Assembly (NCBI GenBank): GCA_945870455.1
Contig: CAMBSL010000017.1
Coordinates: 1 to 45,129 of the forward strand
DNA: 45,129 nt
From: Pirellula staleyi DSM 6068
Lineage (GTDB): Bacteria > Planctomycetota > Planctomycetia > Pirellulales > Pirellulaceae
Reading direction: 5' to 3'
Below are positions 34,617-42,392 of the stretch, in pieces (position 1 is the first letter of the stretch; the number at the start of each line of letters is the position of its first letter). The notes below the pieces were generated by a model. It was not told the DNA's origin, did no database searches, and saw nothing but the letters and a program-made list of their open reading frames with translations. The position numbers and the translations under genes are program-made.

Positions 34617-34898
34617 CTAGCAATCAAAGTCTAGCCGAACCGAACGGTTGGATGCTCCGGTCTCGTCAAGTACGCCCTCGAAATGAATTCGAGGGGACAA
34701 GCCGCCCCGAGCAATGTCGAGATGCAATTTTGTAGAGCCGCAACTATACAGAATTGGATTCAAGGCAACGCGAGGGCGTCCATGGACGGGATCGACCAGA
34801 GCACAATTGTTGGCAGCCTGTTCGAGGCGTTGCCAGACTTTGAAAGCAACCGAACCTACCACCATATTAAACAACGGAGTGGCGATCAAGCAAAGCAT
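34617..34898 (-). CDS. Doubtful small ORF, 93 residues
   Basis: ATG start at 34898 and TAG stop. The translation has one hydrophobic N-terminal segment (MLCLIATPLFNMVVGSVAFKV) and a regular mix of hydrophobic and charged residues to the end (SVRLDFDC). It looks more protein-like than the shadow frames around it, and no other gene occupies the strand. I recognise no domain. It would be divergent from the YTV gene with 57 bases between the starts. It may be a gene remnant. Confidence 0.3.
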   Translation of the reverse strand: MLCLIATPLFNMVVGSVAFKVWQRLEQAANNCALVDPVHGRPRVALNPILYSCGSTKLHLDIARGGLSPRIHFEGVLDETGASNRSVRLDFDC

Positions 34899-34942
34899 CG
34901 TCGCGTCTGATACTAGTGTCCTACGTGGTTTTGCAAACGTTC

Positions 34943-34948
34943 AAGGAG
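34943..34948 (+). promoter_or_regulatory. Ribosome binding site of the YTV gene
   Basis: AAGGAG, with seven bases between it and the ATG at 34956. An upstream in-frame ATG at 34950 is only one base away from this site, so 34956 is the likely start. It is one of the best Shine-Dalgarno matches in the window, which fits a highly expressed gene. Confidence 0.8.
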
Positions 34949-34955
34949 AATGGTA

Positions 34956-36644
34956 ATGAAAAAGCTTTTGGCTCTTCCAGCAATCGCGGCTATGCTGTCC
35001 GCTTTCAACGCTGGTGCTGCTCAAGCTGCTTATAGCGGCGCGATCAGCTACGAAAATTGCGGATGCAACGTCGTTGACTCTTGTGGTCCAACAACTTACA
35101 CCGTGATGAAAACTGTTAACAAAACCGTCTACGAACCCGAGACAGTTACCGGCACTAAGACCGTTAACCAAGTCGTGTACGAAGACCAGACGGTGAATAA
35201 GGTTCGTTACGAACGAGAAACGCTTCAAAAAGAAGTGTCTTATTCGGTCAACGTGCCAGTTCGCGAAACACACACGGGTGTTCGCAATTACACTGTCAAG
35301 CGACCTGTCTACGAGACCCGTACCAAGCAAGTTACGTACAACGTATCTCGCCCAGTCTACGAGACTCATAGCAAGGTGATCAACTACACCGTCAACGTTC
35401 CAGTTCGCGAAACACACGAGAAAGTGATCAACTACACAGTCAAACGACCTGTGTACGAAACACACTCGAAAGAAGTGAACTACACCGTAATGACACCTGT
35501 TCGTGAAACCATCGAAAAGGTTGTTAACTACACCGTGATGAACAAGGTTATGGAAAACCATGACCATATCATCAACTACACGGTTATGGTTCCAGTTACC
35601 GAGACCAAAGAACGAACGGTCAACTACACGGTTACCAAACCTGTCAACTACACCAAGACCATCACGGTTAGCGGTGGTAGCTGGCAAACGACTTCGGAAG
35701 AAGTTGCTGGTCCAATCGTTCGCAAGACGATTCAAGAACCAGGTACTTGGACATTCGATCCTTCGACTTGCAAAAACGTCTATTGCCCAGGCGCTTGCCG
35801 AGTTGAATGCGTTCAATGCCCACCGAAGACGATTTGCAAAAAGGTTTGGGTTCCAAGCTGCGAAACCAAGGAAATCAACTGCGTTAAGTATGAAACCGAA
35901 TGCTTGACCAAAGTTGTTCCTTACACTGTTACCAAGTGCGTTCCTGAGTGCCGTACAAAGACTGTCACGCACACAACATGCAAGTTGGTTCCAGAATGCC
36001 GCAGCAAGACTGTATCCTACACAACGTGCCGTATGGTCCCAGAATGCCGTACCAAGACCGTTAACTATACAACTTGCACAATGGTCTGCGAGCCAAAGAG
36101 CAAGGTATGCACCTACACAACATGCCGAATGGTCCCAGAATGCCGTCAAAAGACTGTATGCTACAAGACCTGCCGCATGGTGTGCGAACAAAAAGTCAAG
36201 GACGTTTGCTACACAGTTTGCAACACAGTTTGCGAACAAAAGAGCGTTCCTTACACCTACACCACTTGCAAGATGGTAACCGAGTGCCGCACCAAACTTG
36301 TTCCTTACACAGTTTGCAAAGCAGTTCCTTACTGCACAACTGTCAAGGTTGCAAAGTGCGTCCAAGTCCAAGTTCCCTACACCTACACACGATGCGTTGC
36401 CAGGACTGTCTCCGAAGAAGTCCCAGTAACAGTAACCTGCGGTAACGGTGCTGGAAACGGTAACGGCAACGGTAACTACAACGGTAATGGCAACGGTAAC
36501 GGCATTGGTTCGGGCAACGGCTTGTTCAATGGTCGCCTCCGAGGCTTGCTCCGTGGTCTGAAGTGCCATGGCGGATGCAACCGCGGCTGCGGTTCAGCAG
36601 CATCGGATTGCGGATGCAATGCAGCTCCAGCTTGCGGTTGCTAG
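34956..36644 (+). CDS. YTV-repeat cysteine-rich secreted protein (planctomycete type)
   Basis: 562 residues. Signal peptide (MKKLLALPAIAAMLSAFNAG AAQA, cut near residue 24). Residues 95-226 hold nine repeats of exactly 16 residues, each ending in NYTV or a close form (SYSV, TYNV), with RPVYETHSK or VPVRETHEK between. A linker (227-270) follows, then from about 272 to 480 a cysteine-rich region keeps the 16-residue period: TTC or TVC occurs at 340-342, 356-358, 372-374, 388-390, 404-406, 436-438 and 452-454, with VPECR between several. The end has a Gly-Asn run (497-516) and a final Cys-rich tail (537-562). YTV proteins are known from Rhodopirellula and are suspected wall components, held by disulfides. 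The strong ribosome site, the frequent AAC, TAC, TGC and GTT codons and the terminator point to high expression. Confidence 0.93.
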   Translation: MKKLLALPAIAAMLSAFNAGAAQAAYSGAISYENCGCNVVDSCGPTTYTVMKTVNKTVYEPETVTGTKTVNQVVYEDQTVNKVRYERETLQKEVSYSVNVPVRETHTGVRNYTVKRPVYETRTKQVTYNVSRPVYETHSKVINYTVNVPVRETHEKVINYTVKRPVYETHSKEVNYTVMTPVRETIEKVVNYTVMNKVMENHDHIINYTVMVPVTETKERTVNYTVTKPVNYTKTITVSGGSWQTTSEEVAGPIVRKTIQEPGTWTFDPSTCKNVYCPGACRVECVQCPPKTICKKVWVPSCETKEINCVKYETECLTKVVPYTVTKCVPECRTKTVTHTTCKLVPECRSKTVSYTTCRMVPECRTKTVNYTTCTMVCEPKSKVCTYTTCRMVPECRQKTVCYKTCRMVCEQKVKDVCYTVCNTVCEQKSVPYTYTTCKMVTECRTKLVPYTVCKAVPYCTTVKVAKCVQVQVPYTYTRCVARTVSEEVPVTVTCGNGAGNGNGNGNYNGNGNGNGIGSGNGLFNGRLRGLLRGLKCHGGCNRGCGSAASDCGCNAAPACGC

Positions 36645-36746
36645 TTCCCAATCAATGACGACGAGTCCTAAGTTGAACCCTTCGCGTTGCTGACTGCCAC
36701 CTCAGCAACGCAATTCGGTGACAGCGAGATGGATGGTCGAGTCGAC

Positions 36747-36788
36747 AAAAAAAAACGGCTGATGCCCCTGTGGCACCAGCCGTTTTTT
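36747..36788. terminator. Strong hairpin terminator after the YTV gene
   Basis: Nine A residues (36747-36755), stem CGGCTG plus TGCC pairing with GGCA plus CAGCCG, five-base loop, then six T residues (36783-36788). The A and T runs let it act in both directions. It lies about 100 bases after the YTV stop. The remaining gap to 37128 holds the repeat at 36829 and no gene. Confidence 0.85.
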
Positions 36789-36828
36789 CGTTTCTGGGGC
36801 TTTGTGACAGCTAAGAATTAGGGTTGGA

Positions 36829-36920
36829 TGTAGTGGATCTAGCCCAACGGGCTTTCATAATGTAGCCCTGGGCTGTGATATTGATGCCCCATTAGGGGCG
36901 TTGGACGCAAACCCACTACC
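36829..36920. repeat. Composite palindromic repeat
   Basis: Outer words GTAGTGG (36830-36836) and CCACTAC (36913-36919) enclose AGCCCAACGGGCT, AGCCCTGGGCT and GCCCCATTAGGGGC. The part from GCCCTGGGCT to GGGGCGTTGGACGC recurs at 42339-42381 with a few changes. Confidence 0.65.
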
Positions 36921-37128
36921 CTAAAATCAAGCGGTAACCAAGCGCAAGATTGCACAGTGCAACAAAACTTGCAATCCGTGTAACTAGCCGGTCAATTTTC
37001 TAGCCCAAATTTGGGATTGAACTTGAAAAGCCTGGGCGAAAAAGCCACACTTATTTCTCATAGGACCGTACACTGAAAAGGGAAATTCTTTAGGGCAACT
37101 CGCTCGGTTTACAGAAACGAAGTTAACG

Positions 37129-37866
37129 ATGGCACGCAGAAATCGAGTTCAGAGGTCGTTCGAGACCTTGGAAAGACGACAGTTGTGTGCAGCCGATTGG
37201 CAAAACGCAGTGAATCGTCTCGACGTAAACGCGTCCGGATTCGTAGAACCGCTGGATGCACTGATCGTGATCAACGATCTCAATCAAAATGGGACTCGCG
37301 CACTCCCGAGCAAGCCCGTCAACTACGCGGGTCCAATGATCGATGTCAATGGGGACGGTAGCCTGAGTCCGCTCGACGCATTGATTGTGATCAATTCCAT
37401 GAATCGAGTATCCGTCGGATCGATTGCCCCAGCCGTTCGATTGCCAAATCAAGATGGCGAGGTGGTCGACTTGAGTTCGTTCCTTGGAAAGAGAGCGGTG
37501 GTGCTTTACTTTTATCCGAAAGACAACACACCCGGATGCACCGTTGAGGCTTTGGACTTCAGCAACCGCAAGTCTCAAATCGAATCATTAGGGGCCGAAG
37601 TTATTGGCGTCAGTTTGGACAATGTGAAGTCACACAATGACTTTTCTGCGACCCATACTCTCAATTTTGATATCCTCGCAGATACCGATCGAAAGGTGAC
37701 CACGGCCTATGGTGCCCTTAACGAAATCAACAACACTCCGATCGCGAAACGCACGACGTTTATCATTGGTGTTGACGGAACGGTTAAAAAAATCTTTACC
37801 GATGTCGACGTTTTGATCCATGGCGAAGAAGTTGTCGCTGCCCTCCAAGCAGGTATTCTCAACTAG
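37129..37866 (+). CDS. Dockerin-type domain fused to BCP-type peroxiredoxin
   Basis: 245 residues. The N-terminus QRSFETLERRQLCAAD resembles the motif at the start of many planctomycete exported proteins. Two EF-hand-like dockerin repeats follow, DVNASGFVEPLDALIVINDLN (32-52) and DVNGDGSLSPLDALIVINSMN (72-92), with Asp/Asn Ca2+ ligands. From residue 95 a BCP/PrxQ-like thiol peroxidase is present: YFYPKDNTPGCTVEALDFS, with peroxidatic Cys137. The usual second cysteine five residues later is replaced by Leu142, so a 1-Cys mechanism or an outside thiol is needed. ATG start. The fusion suggests a peroxidase attached to a scaffold or to the cell surface. Alternatively the EF-hand part only binds calcium. 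Confidence 0.85.
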   Translation: MARRNRVQRSFETLERRQLCAADWQNAVNRLDVNASGFVEPLDALIVINDLNQNGTRALPSKPVNYAGPMIDVNGDGSLSPLDALIVINSMNRVSVGSIAPAVRLPNQDGEVVDLSSFLGKRAVVLYFYPKDNTPGCTVEALDFSNRKSQIESLGAEVIGVSLDNVKSHNDFSATHTLNFDILADTDRKVTTAYGALNEINNTPIAKRTTFIIGVDGTVKKIFTDVDVLIHGEEVVAALQAGILN

Positions 37867-38046
37867 CAAGTTCTTGATCGCTTTCTTAATGTGCTCGCTT
37901 TGCCGCCAACCTAGCTCATGCAATTCTTCAGCGATGGATTTGCTCAGCGGAATGACTTTGCGCACTCCATCCCAAATTAAACCGCAATCAGTTGGGTAAT
38001 GAATATCCGTTTCAATGACGAATGAGTCTGCACGGGTAGCGCCCAA
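37867..38046 (-). pseudogene. Transposase remnant (ISNCY/IS1182-like DDE type)
   Basis: Sixty residues in one frame, FVIETDIHYPTDCGLIWDGVRKVI in the centre, resemble the segment around VVETNIHYPTDSSLLWD found in DDE transposases of the ISNCY/IS1182 type. There is no start codon and no rest of the gene on either side. The similarity ends exactly at the stop codon of the peroxiredoxin gene (TAG at 37864-37866). It is read as a decayed insertion sequence fragment. Family assignment is from memory of the motif only. Confidence 0.6.
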
Positions 38047-38449
38047 CGGCTAATTGGGTTGAAAAACAGTTGCGGATGTGCCTAGTAGCAGCGAGCCAAC
38101 AATGCCAGGGAAAGCCAGCTGCTGTAATACAAGTTGCGTAGTTTGAGCGAAGCAGTTACAACGAAGAAAGTGTCGCGAAGGATAGTGCTCTGCAGGGGGT
38201 GCAACCCGAGCGTTGTGGTGCCTAAAGTCGTGAAGGGAAGCGGCGTTTTTCGCAGGACAATCCCATCCCATTACGATTTTGGCTTATGCGATCATCCTTC
38301 GCCGCACGACGCGGTAAAATCCATGAGCAGGATGCGTTTGCACTGCGGTAGCATTGCGTTAGCCTAGTGTGGAAGATTCCTTTTGCCCGTGAACCAAGAC
38401 ATCCCAAGAGGGCGAGGAGAGCCATGATCGGAAATGTGTTTAACTCCCA
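38047..38449. other. Gap without recognised gene upstream of dnaE
   Basis: About 400 bases. No frame looks coding, and I see no RNase P, SRP or tmRNA hallmark, nor a clear repeat. GGGCGAGGAGAGCC lies 28-41 bases before the dnaE start, close to a further ATG (38424) in another frame. Confidence 0.4.
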
Positions 38450-41400
38450 ATGAATAATTCTACGCCTCGTCCTTTTACCCATTTGCATTGCCATAGTCAC
38501 TACAGCTTGCTGGATGGTGCAAGCCCGATTGGCAAGCTCCTTCAGCGGGCTAAGTCGCATGGGATGTCCGCTCTTGCGATTACCGATCACGGCAATTTGC
38601 ACGGTTCACTCGAGTTCTATCGCAAGGCCAAAGAACTAAGTATCAATCCCATTCTGGGCTATGAGGCCTATGTTGCGCCTGGTAGTCGATTCGAACGAGA
38701 TGCTGCCTCCTCCAAGGAAGCTGCGTACCATTTGACACTGCTTGCAAAAAACCGAACGGGATTCAAGAATCTGATTCGTCTTGCTTCGATCGCTAGCCTG
38801 GAAGGCTTCTACTTTAAGCCGCGCATCGACAAACAAGTTCTGGAGGCTCACAGCGAAGGAATCATCTGTCTCAGTGGATGTGTCTCTAGTGAATTCTCGC
38901 GAGCTATTCTCAAGGGCTACGACACCGACACCGCCATCCAGGAAGCCATGGAAGTCACACAGTGGTTTGAGAAAACGTTCGGGGATCGATTTTTCATCGA
39001 GATCATGAACAACAAACTCGAAATTCAACGCCAACAGATGGCCGGGGCAATCGAAGTTGCAAATCGAGTTGGCATCCCATTGGTCGCAACCAGTGACGCT
39101 CATTACGTCGATCGCGAAGATGCGGACGTTCAAGATGTTTTGCTTTGCATTAGCACGGGCAAGTTTCGAACGGACCGAAACCGCATGCAAATGGAAGGGA
39201 CCGAATTCTACCTCCGTTCGCAGGAAGAAATGTACTCGCATTTTCCTGGCCACGCCGATGCGGTTGCCCGATCGCAGGAGATTGCGAACTCGGTTGATAT
39301 CGATCTAGATCTTGGATCCCGCAATTTCCCATCCTACACGATCCCGGAGAAACTGACCGCAGACGAATACCTGCGGAAACTTTGCATGGAAGGGCTACTT
39401 GCTCGATACGCGAAGAATCCGGAAATGCTTGTTGACGGAAAATTGGTTCAGGTGGTTCTGGATCGATTGGATCGTGAGCTTGGTGTCATTCAAAAGCTAG
39501 GTTTTTCTAACTATTTTCTCATCGTTTGGGACTTCGTCCGCTACGCTCGCGAAATCAATGTTCCCGCTACGGCTCGGGGGAGCGGGGTAGGTGCACTGGT
39601 TTGTTATGCGCTTTACTTGTCCCACGTTTGCCCGATGAAATACGATTTGCTGTTCGAACGATTTCTCGACGAAAGCCGTTTGGAAGCGCCTGATATCGAT
39701 ATTGATTTTTGCCAAGAGCGACGAGGCGAGATCATTCGATACGTCAAAGAAAAATATGGCGAAGCGAACGTCGCCCAAATTGGAACGTTTGGAACGCTCA
39801 AAGCCCGCGGCGCCATCAAGGACGTCGGCCGTACTCTCGGCTTGCCATTAAACCGTGTCGCCGAAGTTAGCGAAATGGTTCCAGACGATCCGAAGATCAC
39901 CATCAAGGACGCGCTTGAGCAAAGTGAGGATCTTAGAAAACTTTACGATAACGATCCGGACATTCACGAGCTGATTGACTTCGCGAGCAAATTGGAAGGA
40001 ATGGCTCGCAACATCGGAACCCACGCTGCCGCCGTGGTCATCGCGGACAAACCGCTGACCGAGTACGTGCCTCTCATGCGTGTCTCTGGAAAAGAGGACA
40101 TCATCACACAATGGTCGATGGGTGACGTCGAAGCGGCAGGCCTTCTCAAGATGGACTTCTTGGGGCTTCGCAACTTGACCATTCTGTCGAAATCGGTGGA
40201 CATCATCGAGCAGACGACCGGCGAGCGTATCGACCCGCTCGATTTCCCGCTCGACGATGTTGCCACATTCGATTTGCTAAAACGGGGTGAAACAAAGGGC
40301 GTGTTCCAACTGGAGAGTGGCGGTATTCGTGATTTGCTTCAACGCATGAAACCGGACCATTTTCACGACATCATCGCTACGAACGCACTCTACCGACCTG
40401 GTCCACTCGAAGGTGGGATGGTAGACGACTACGTTGCCATCAAGCACAAGAAGAAAGTCGCCGTCTACCTGCATCCTGTCATTGAAGAGATTCTTGAAGA
40501 GACCAACGGAGTGATGGTTTACCAAGAGCAGGTCATGCGGATCCTGAACCGACTAGGGGGAATCGAGCTTGCCAAAGCGTATACGTGCATTAAGGCGATC
40601 AGCAAAAAGAAAGAGTCCTTGATCGCGGCCAACGCAGAAAAGTTCTTGGGAGGCTGTCAAGAGAAGGGGCTTAGCAAGAAGGAAGCCGAAGACTTCTGGA
40701 ATATGATTCTAAAGTTCGCTGGATATGGATTCAACAAGAGCCACTCGACGGCCTACGCGCTGCTGGCATATCAGACTGCGTACCTCAAAGCGCACTACAA
40801 AGTTGAGTTCATGGCGGCGCTGTTGACCGGCGATATTCCAAATCGCAACTTTAAGCGCAAGGATGGATTGGTCGAGCACTTAGAAGATTGTCAACGGATG
40901 AACATCCCGGTCGAATCACCCAATGTGAATACTTGTCGATCTGATTTTAGTGTCGCCGATGGCAAGATCTTTTTCGGGCTCTCGGCCATCAAGGGATGTG
41001 GCGGTTCGGCAGCGGAAGCGATTGCGGCCCAACGGATGAAAAACGGGCCTTTCCGAGATATCTTTGATTTTTGCGAACGAGTTGATGTCAGTCAATGCGG
41101 TCGAGCCACGATCGAGGCGTTGATTCGCGCCGGGGGAATGGATTGCTTTGGGGCTCGTCGATCGCAATTGATGGCGGTCTTGGAGAAAGCACTGCAAGGC
41201 GGCGCTTCGAAACTCAAGGATCGCAAAAGTGGTCAAATGAGCCTATTCGATGACTTTGAGGAAGTCATTGAGGACACCAAAATCGTACTGCCAGATATTC
41301 CGGAGTTTCCAGAAAAGGAACTCCTGAGCATGGAAAAAGAGGTATTGGGCTACTACCTGACAGCCCACCCTTTGTCCGCGTACGAGAAGTCGCTCAAAGC

Positions 41401-42025
41401 GTTTTGTTCCCACACTTCGTCGACCATAAAACTATGCAAGAACCGCGACGAAGTGCTGATGGGCGGAATGATCTCCTCGATCAAGATAGCACACACCAAA
41501 AACCCAAAGCCTGGGCAATCCTCGAAGTACGCGAATTTTGATTTGGAGGACATGGACGGCTTTGTTCGAAGTATTTGTTGGCCTGACGGGATGGAGAAAT
41601 ACGGCGATATGATCCAGCCAGATTCCGTGGTATTGGTTCGAGGCAAAGTCGACAAACGCGGAGAAGACGAAGTCAACTTCATCGTGGACGAAATGATACC
41701 GATCGCGGAGGCGGACACCAAATTTACGACCGGTATCCACATCATGTATGACCAGGACAAACACAAACCAGAGCTCATCAACAAAATTCGCGAAGTGTTA
41801 CGTGGATATCCAGGTCCTCGCGATGTATTGTTTGCTATCCGACTAGAAACAGGTGAGACCGTGCACGTCAAGTCGTCCAAGCAGCGTGTCGTAATCAGTC
41901 CAGAACTGAGGGCGCGTTTAAACGATTTGTTGGGCGAAGACAGTCATAAACTGCTAATGACGAAACCTAAGATGAAGAGCGGTGGCAATGGTGACAAGTA
42001 CCCTGTCCGGGCAAAGCGAGATTGA
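38450..42025 (+). CDS. dnaE: DNA polymerase III alpha subunit
   Basis: 1191-residue replicative polymerase of the DnaE1 type. N-terminal PHP domain (HLHCHSHYSLLDG, ITDHGNL, CLSGC), then the C-family palm with PDIDIDF near residues 413-420, a catalytic Asp pair, and the third Asp in LLKMDFLGLRNLTIL near 566. Further motifs: RGSGVGALVCY, GIGTHAAAVVIA-like NIGTHAAAVVIADK, and YQEQVMRI. The finger region KSHSTAYALLAYQTAYLKAHY follows, and an OB fold (VLMGGMISSIKIAHTKN..YANFDLEDMDGFVRSICWP) ends the protein. ATG start without a strong ribosome site. The gene stands alone. There is no internal break or intein. Confidence 0.97.
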   Translation: MNNSTPRPFTHLHCHSHYSLLDGASPIGKLLQRAKSHGMSALAITDHGNLHGSLEFYRKAKELSINPILGYEAYVAPGSRFERDAASSKEAAYHLTLLAKNRTGFKNLIRLASIASLEGFYFKPRIDKQVLEAHSEGIICLSGCVSSEFSRAILKGYDTDTAIQEAMEVTQWFEKTFGDRFFIEIMNNKLEIQRQQMAGAIEVANRVGIPLVATSDAHYVDREDADVQDVLLCISTGKFRTDRNRMQMEGTEFYLRSQEEMYSHFPGHADAVARSQEIANSVDIDLDLGSRNFPSYTIPEKLTADEYLRKLCMEGLLARYAKNPEMLVDGKLVQVVLDRLDRELGVIQKLGFSNYFLIVWDFVRYAREINVPATARGSGVGALVCYALYLSHVCPMKYDLLFERFLDESRLEAPDIDIDFCQERRGEIIRYVKEKYGEANVAQIGTFGTLKARGAIKDVGRTLGLPLNRVAEVSEMVPDDPKITIKDALEQSEDLRKLYDNDPDIHELIDFASKLEGMARNIGTHAAAVVIADKPLTEYVPLMRVSGKEDIITQWSMGDVEAAGLLKMDFLGLRNLTILSKSVDIIEQTTGERIDPLDFPLDDVATFDLLKRGETKGVFQLESGGIRDLLQRMKPDHFHDIIATNALYRPGPLEGGMVDDYVAIKHKKKVAVYLHPVIEEILEETNGVMVYQEQVMRILNRLGGIELAKAYTCIKAISKKKESLIAANAEKFLGGCQEKGLSKKEAEDFWNMILKFAGYGFNKSHSTAYALLAYQTAYLKAHYKVEFMAALLTGDIPNRNFKRKDGLVEHLEDCQRMNIPVESPNVNTCRSDFSVADGKIFFGLSAIKGCGGSAAEAIAAQRMKNGPFRDIFDFCERVDVSQCGRATIEALIRAGGMDCFGARRSQLMAVLEKALQGGASKLKDRKSGQMSLFDDFEEVIEDTKIVLPDIPEFPEKELLSMEKEVLGYYLTAHPLSAYEKSLKAFCSHTSSTIKLCKNRDEVLMGGMISSIKIAHTKNPKPGQSSKYANFDLEDMDGFVRSICWPDGMEKYGDMIQPDSVVLVRGKVDKRGEDEVNFIVDEMIPIAEADTKFTTGIHIMYDQDKHKPELINKIREVLRGYPGPRDVLFAIRLETGETVHVKSSKQRVVISPELRARLNDLLGEDSHKLLMTKPKMKSGGNGDKYPVRAKRD

Positions 42026-42116
42026 TCCAAGCTTGAGATCTAGCCCTCATCTTTACCCACAATTCGCAGCACGCCAGACTCGAAATCCCAATGAATTTGC
42101 GTGATCCCAGCGCTTT

Positions 42117-42317
42117 TTCTCCCCCTCGCCCCGTTTCGGGGAGAGGGGGTCGGGGGGTGCGGGGTAGAGCCCTGACGTGGTAGCCTCCGGTTCACTTATT
42201 TGTTTGCGCTTCTGAAACGCAGCTAGACATTGAATTCACGATCAAAACACAGTGCAAAACCCCTCACCCCCAACCCCTCTCCCCGAGTACAGGGCGAGGG
42301 GAGCAAGATCAAAAGAT
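42117..42317. repeat. MITE-like element, copy 2, with terminal inverted repeats
   Basis: The left end CCCCCTCGCCCCGTTTCGGG (with GAGAGGGGG following) is the near reverse complement of the right end CCCCTCTCCCCGAGTACAGG (with GCGAGGGG), about 29 bases. The middle, GGTAGCCTCCGG and AACGCAGCTAGACATTGAAT, is shared with 7117-7304. No frame inside. It lies between the dnaE and DEAD-helicase stop codons. Confidence 0.75.
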
Positions 42318-42335
42318 GTGGGTTAAGATGAGGAT

Positions 42336-42382
42336 CTTGCCCTGGGCTTTAATGTTGATGCCCCATTCGGGGCGTTGGACGC
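42336..42382. repeat. Short repeat related to the one at 36862
   Basis: CTTGCCCTGGGCTTTAATGT, then TGATGCCCCATTCGGGGCGT and TGGACGC. It matches 36862-36908 with only a few changes. Two small palindromes, GCCCTGGGC and GCCCCATTCGGGGC, lie within it. It ends 11 bases before the helicase stop codon. Confidence 0.65.
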
Positions 42383-42392
42383 GTGTTGAAAT

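Noticed and set aside
34941-36569. 542-residue open frame antisense to the YTV gene
   Set aside because: It is open because the repeated codons of the YTV gene lack stop triplets in that frame. Its translation is a skewed Ala/Val/Asn/Phe mix with no domain.
38047-38449. Stable RNA gene in the gap before dnaE
   Set aside because: I looked for RNase P, SRP and tmRNA core words and found none.
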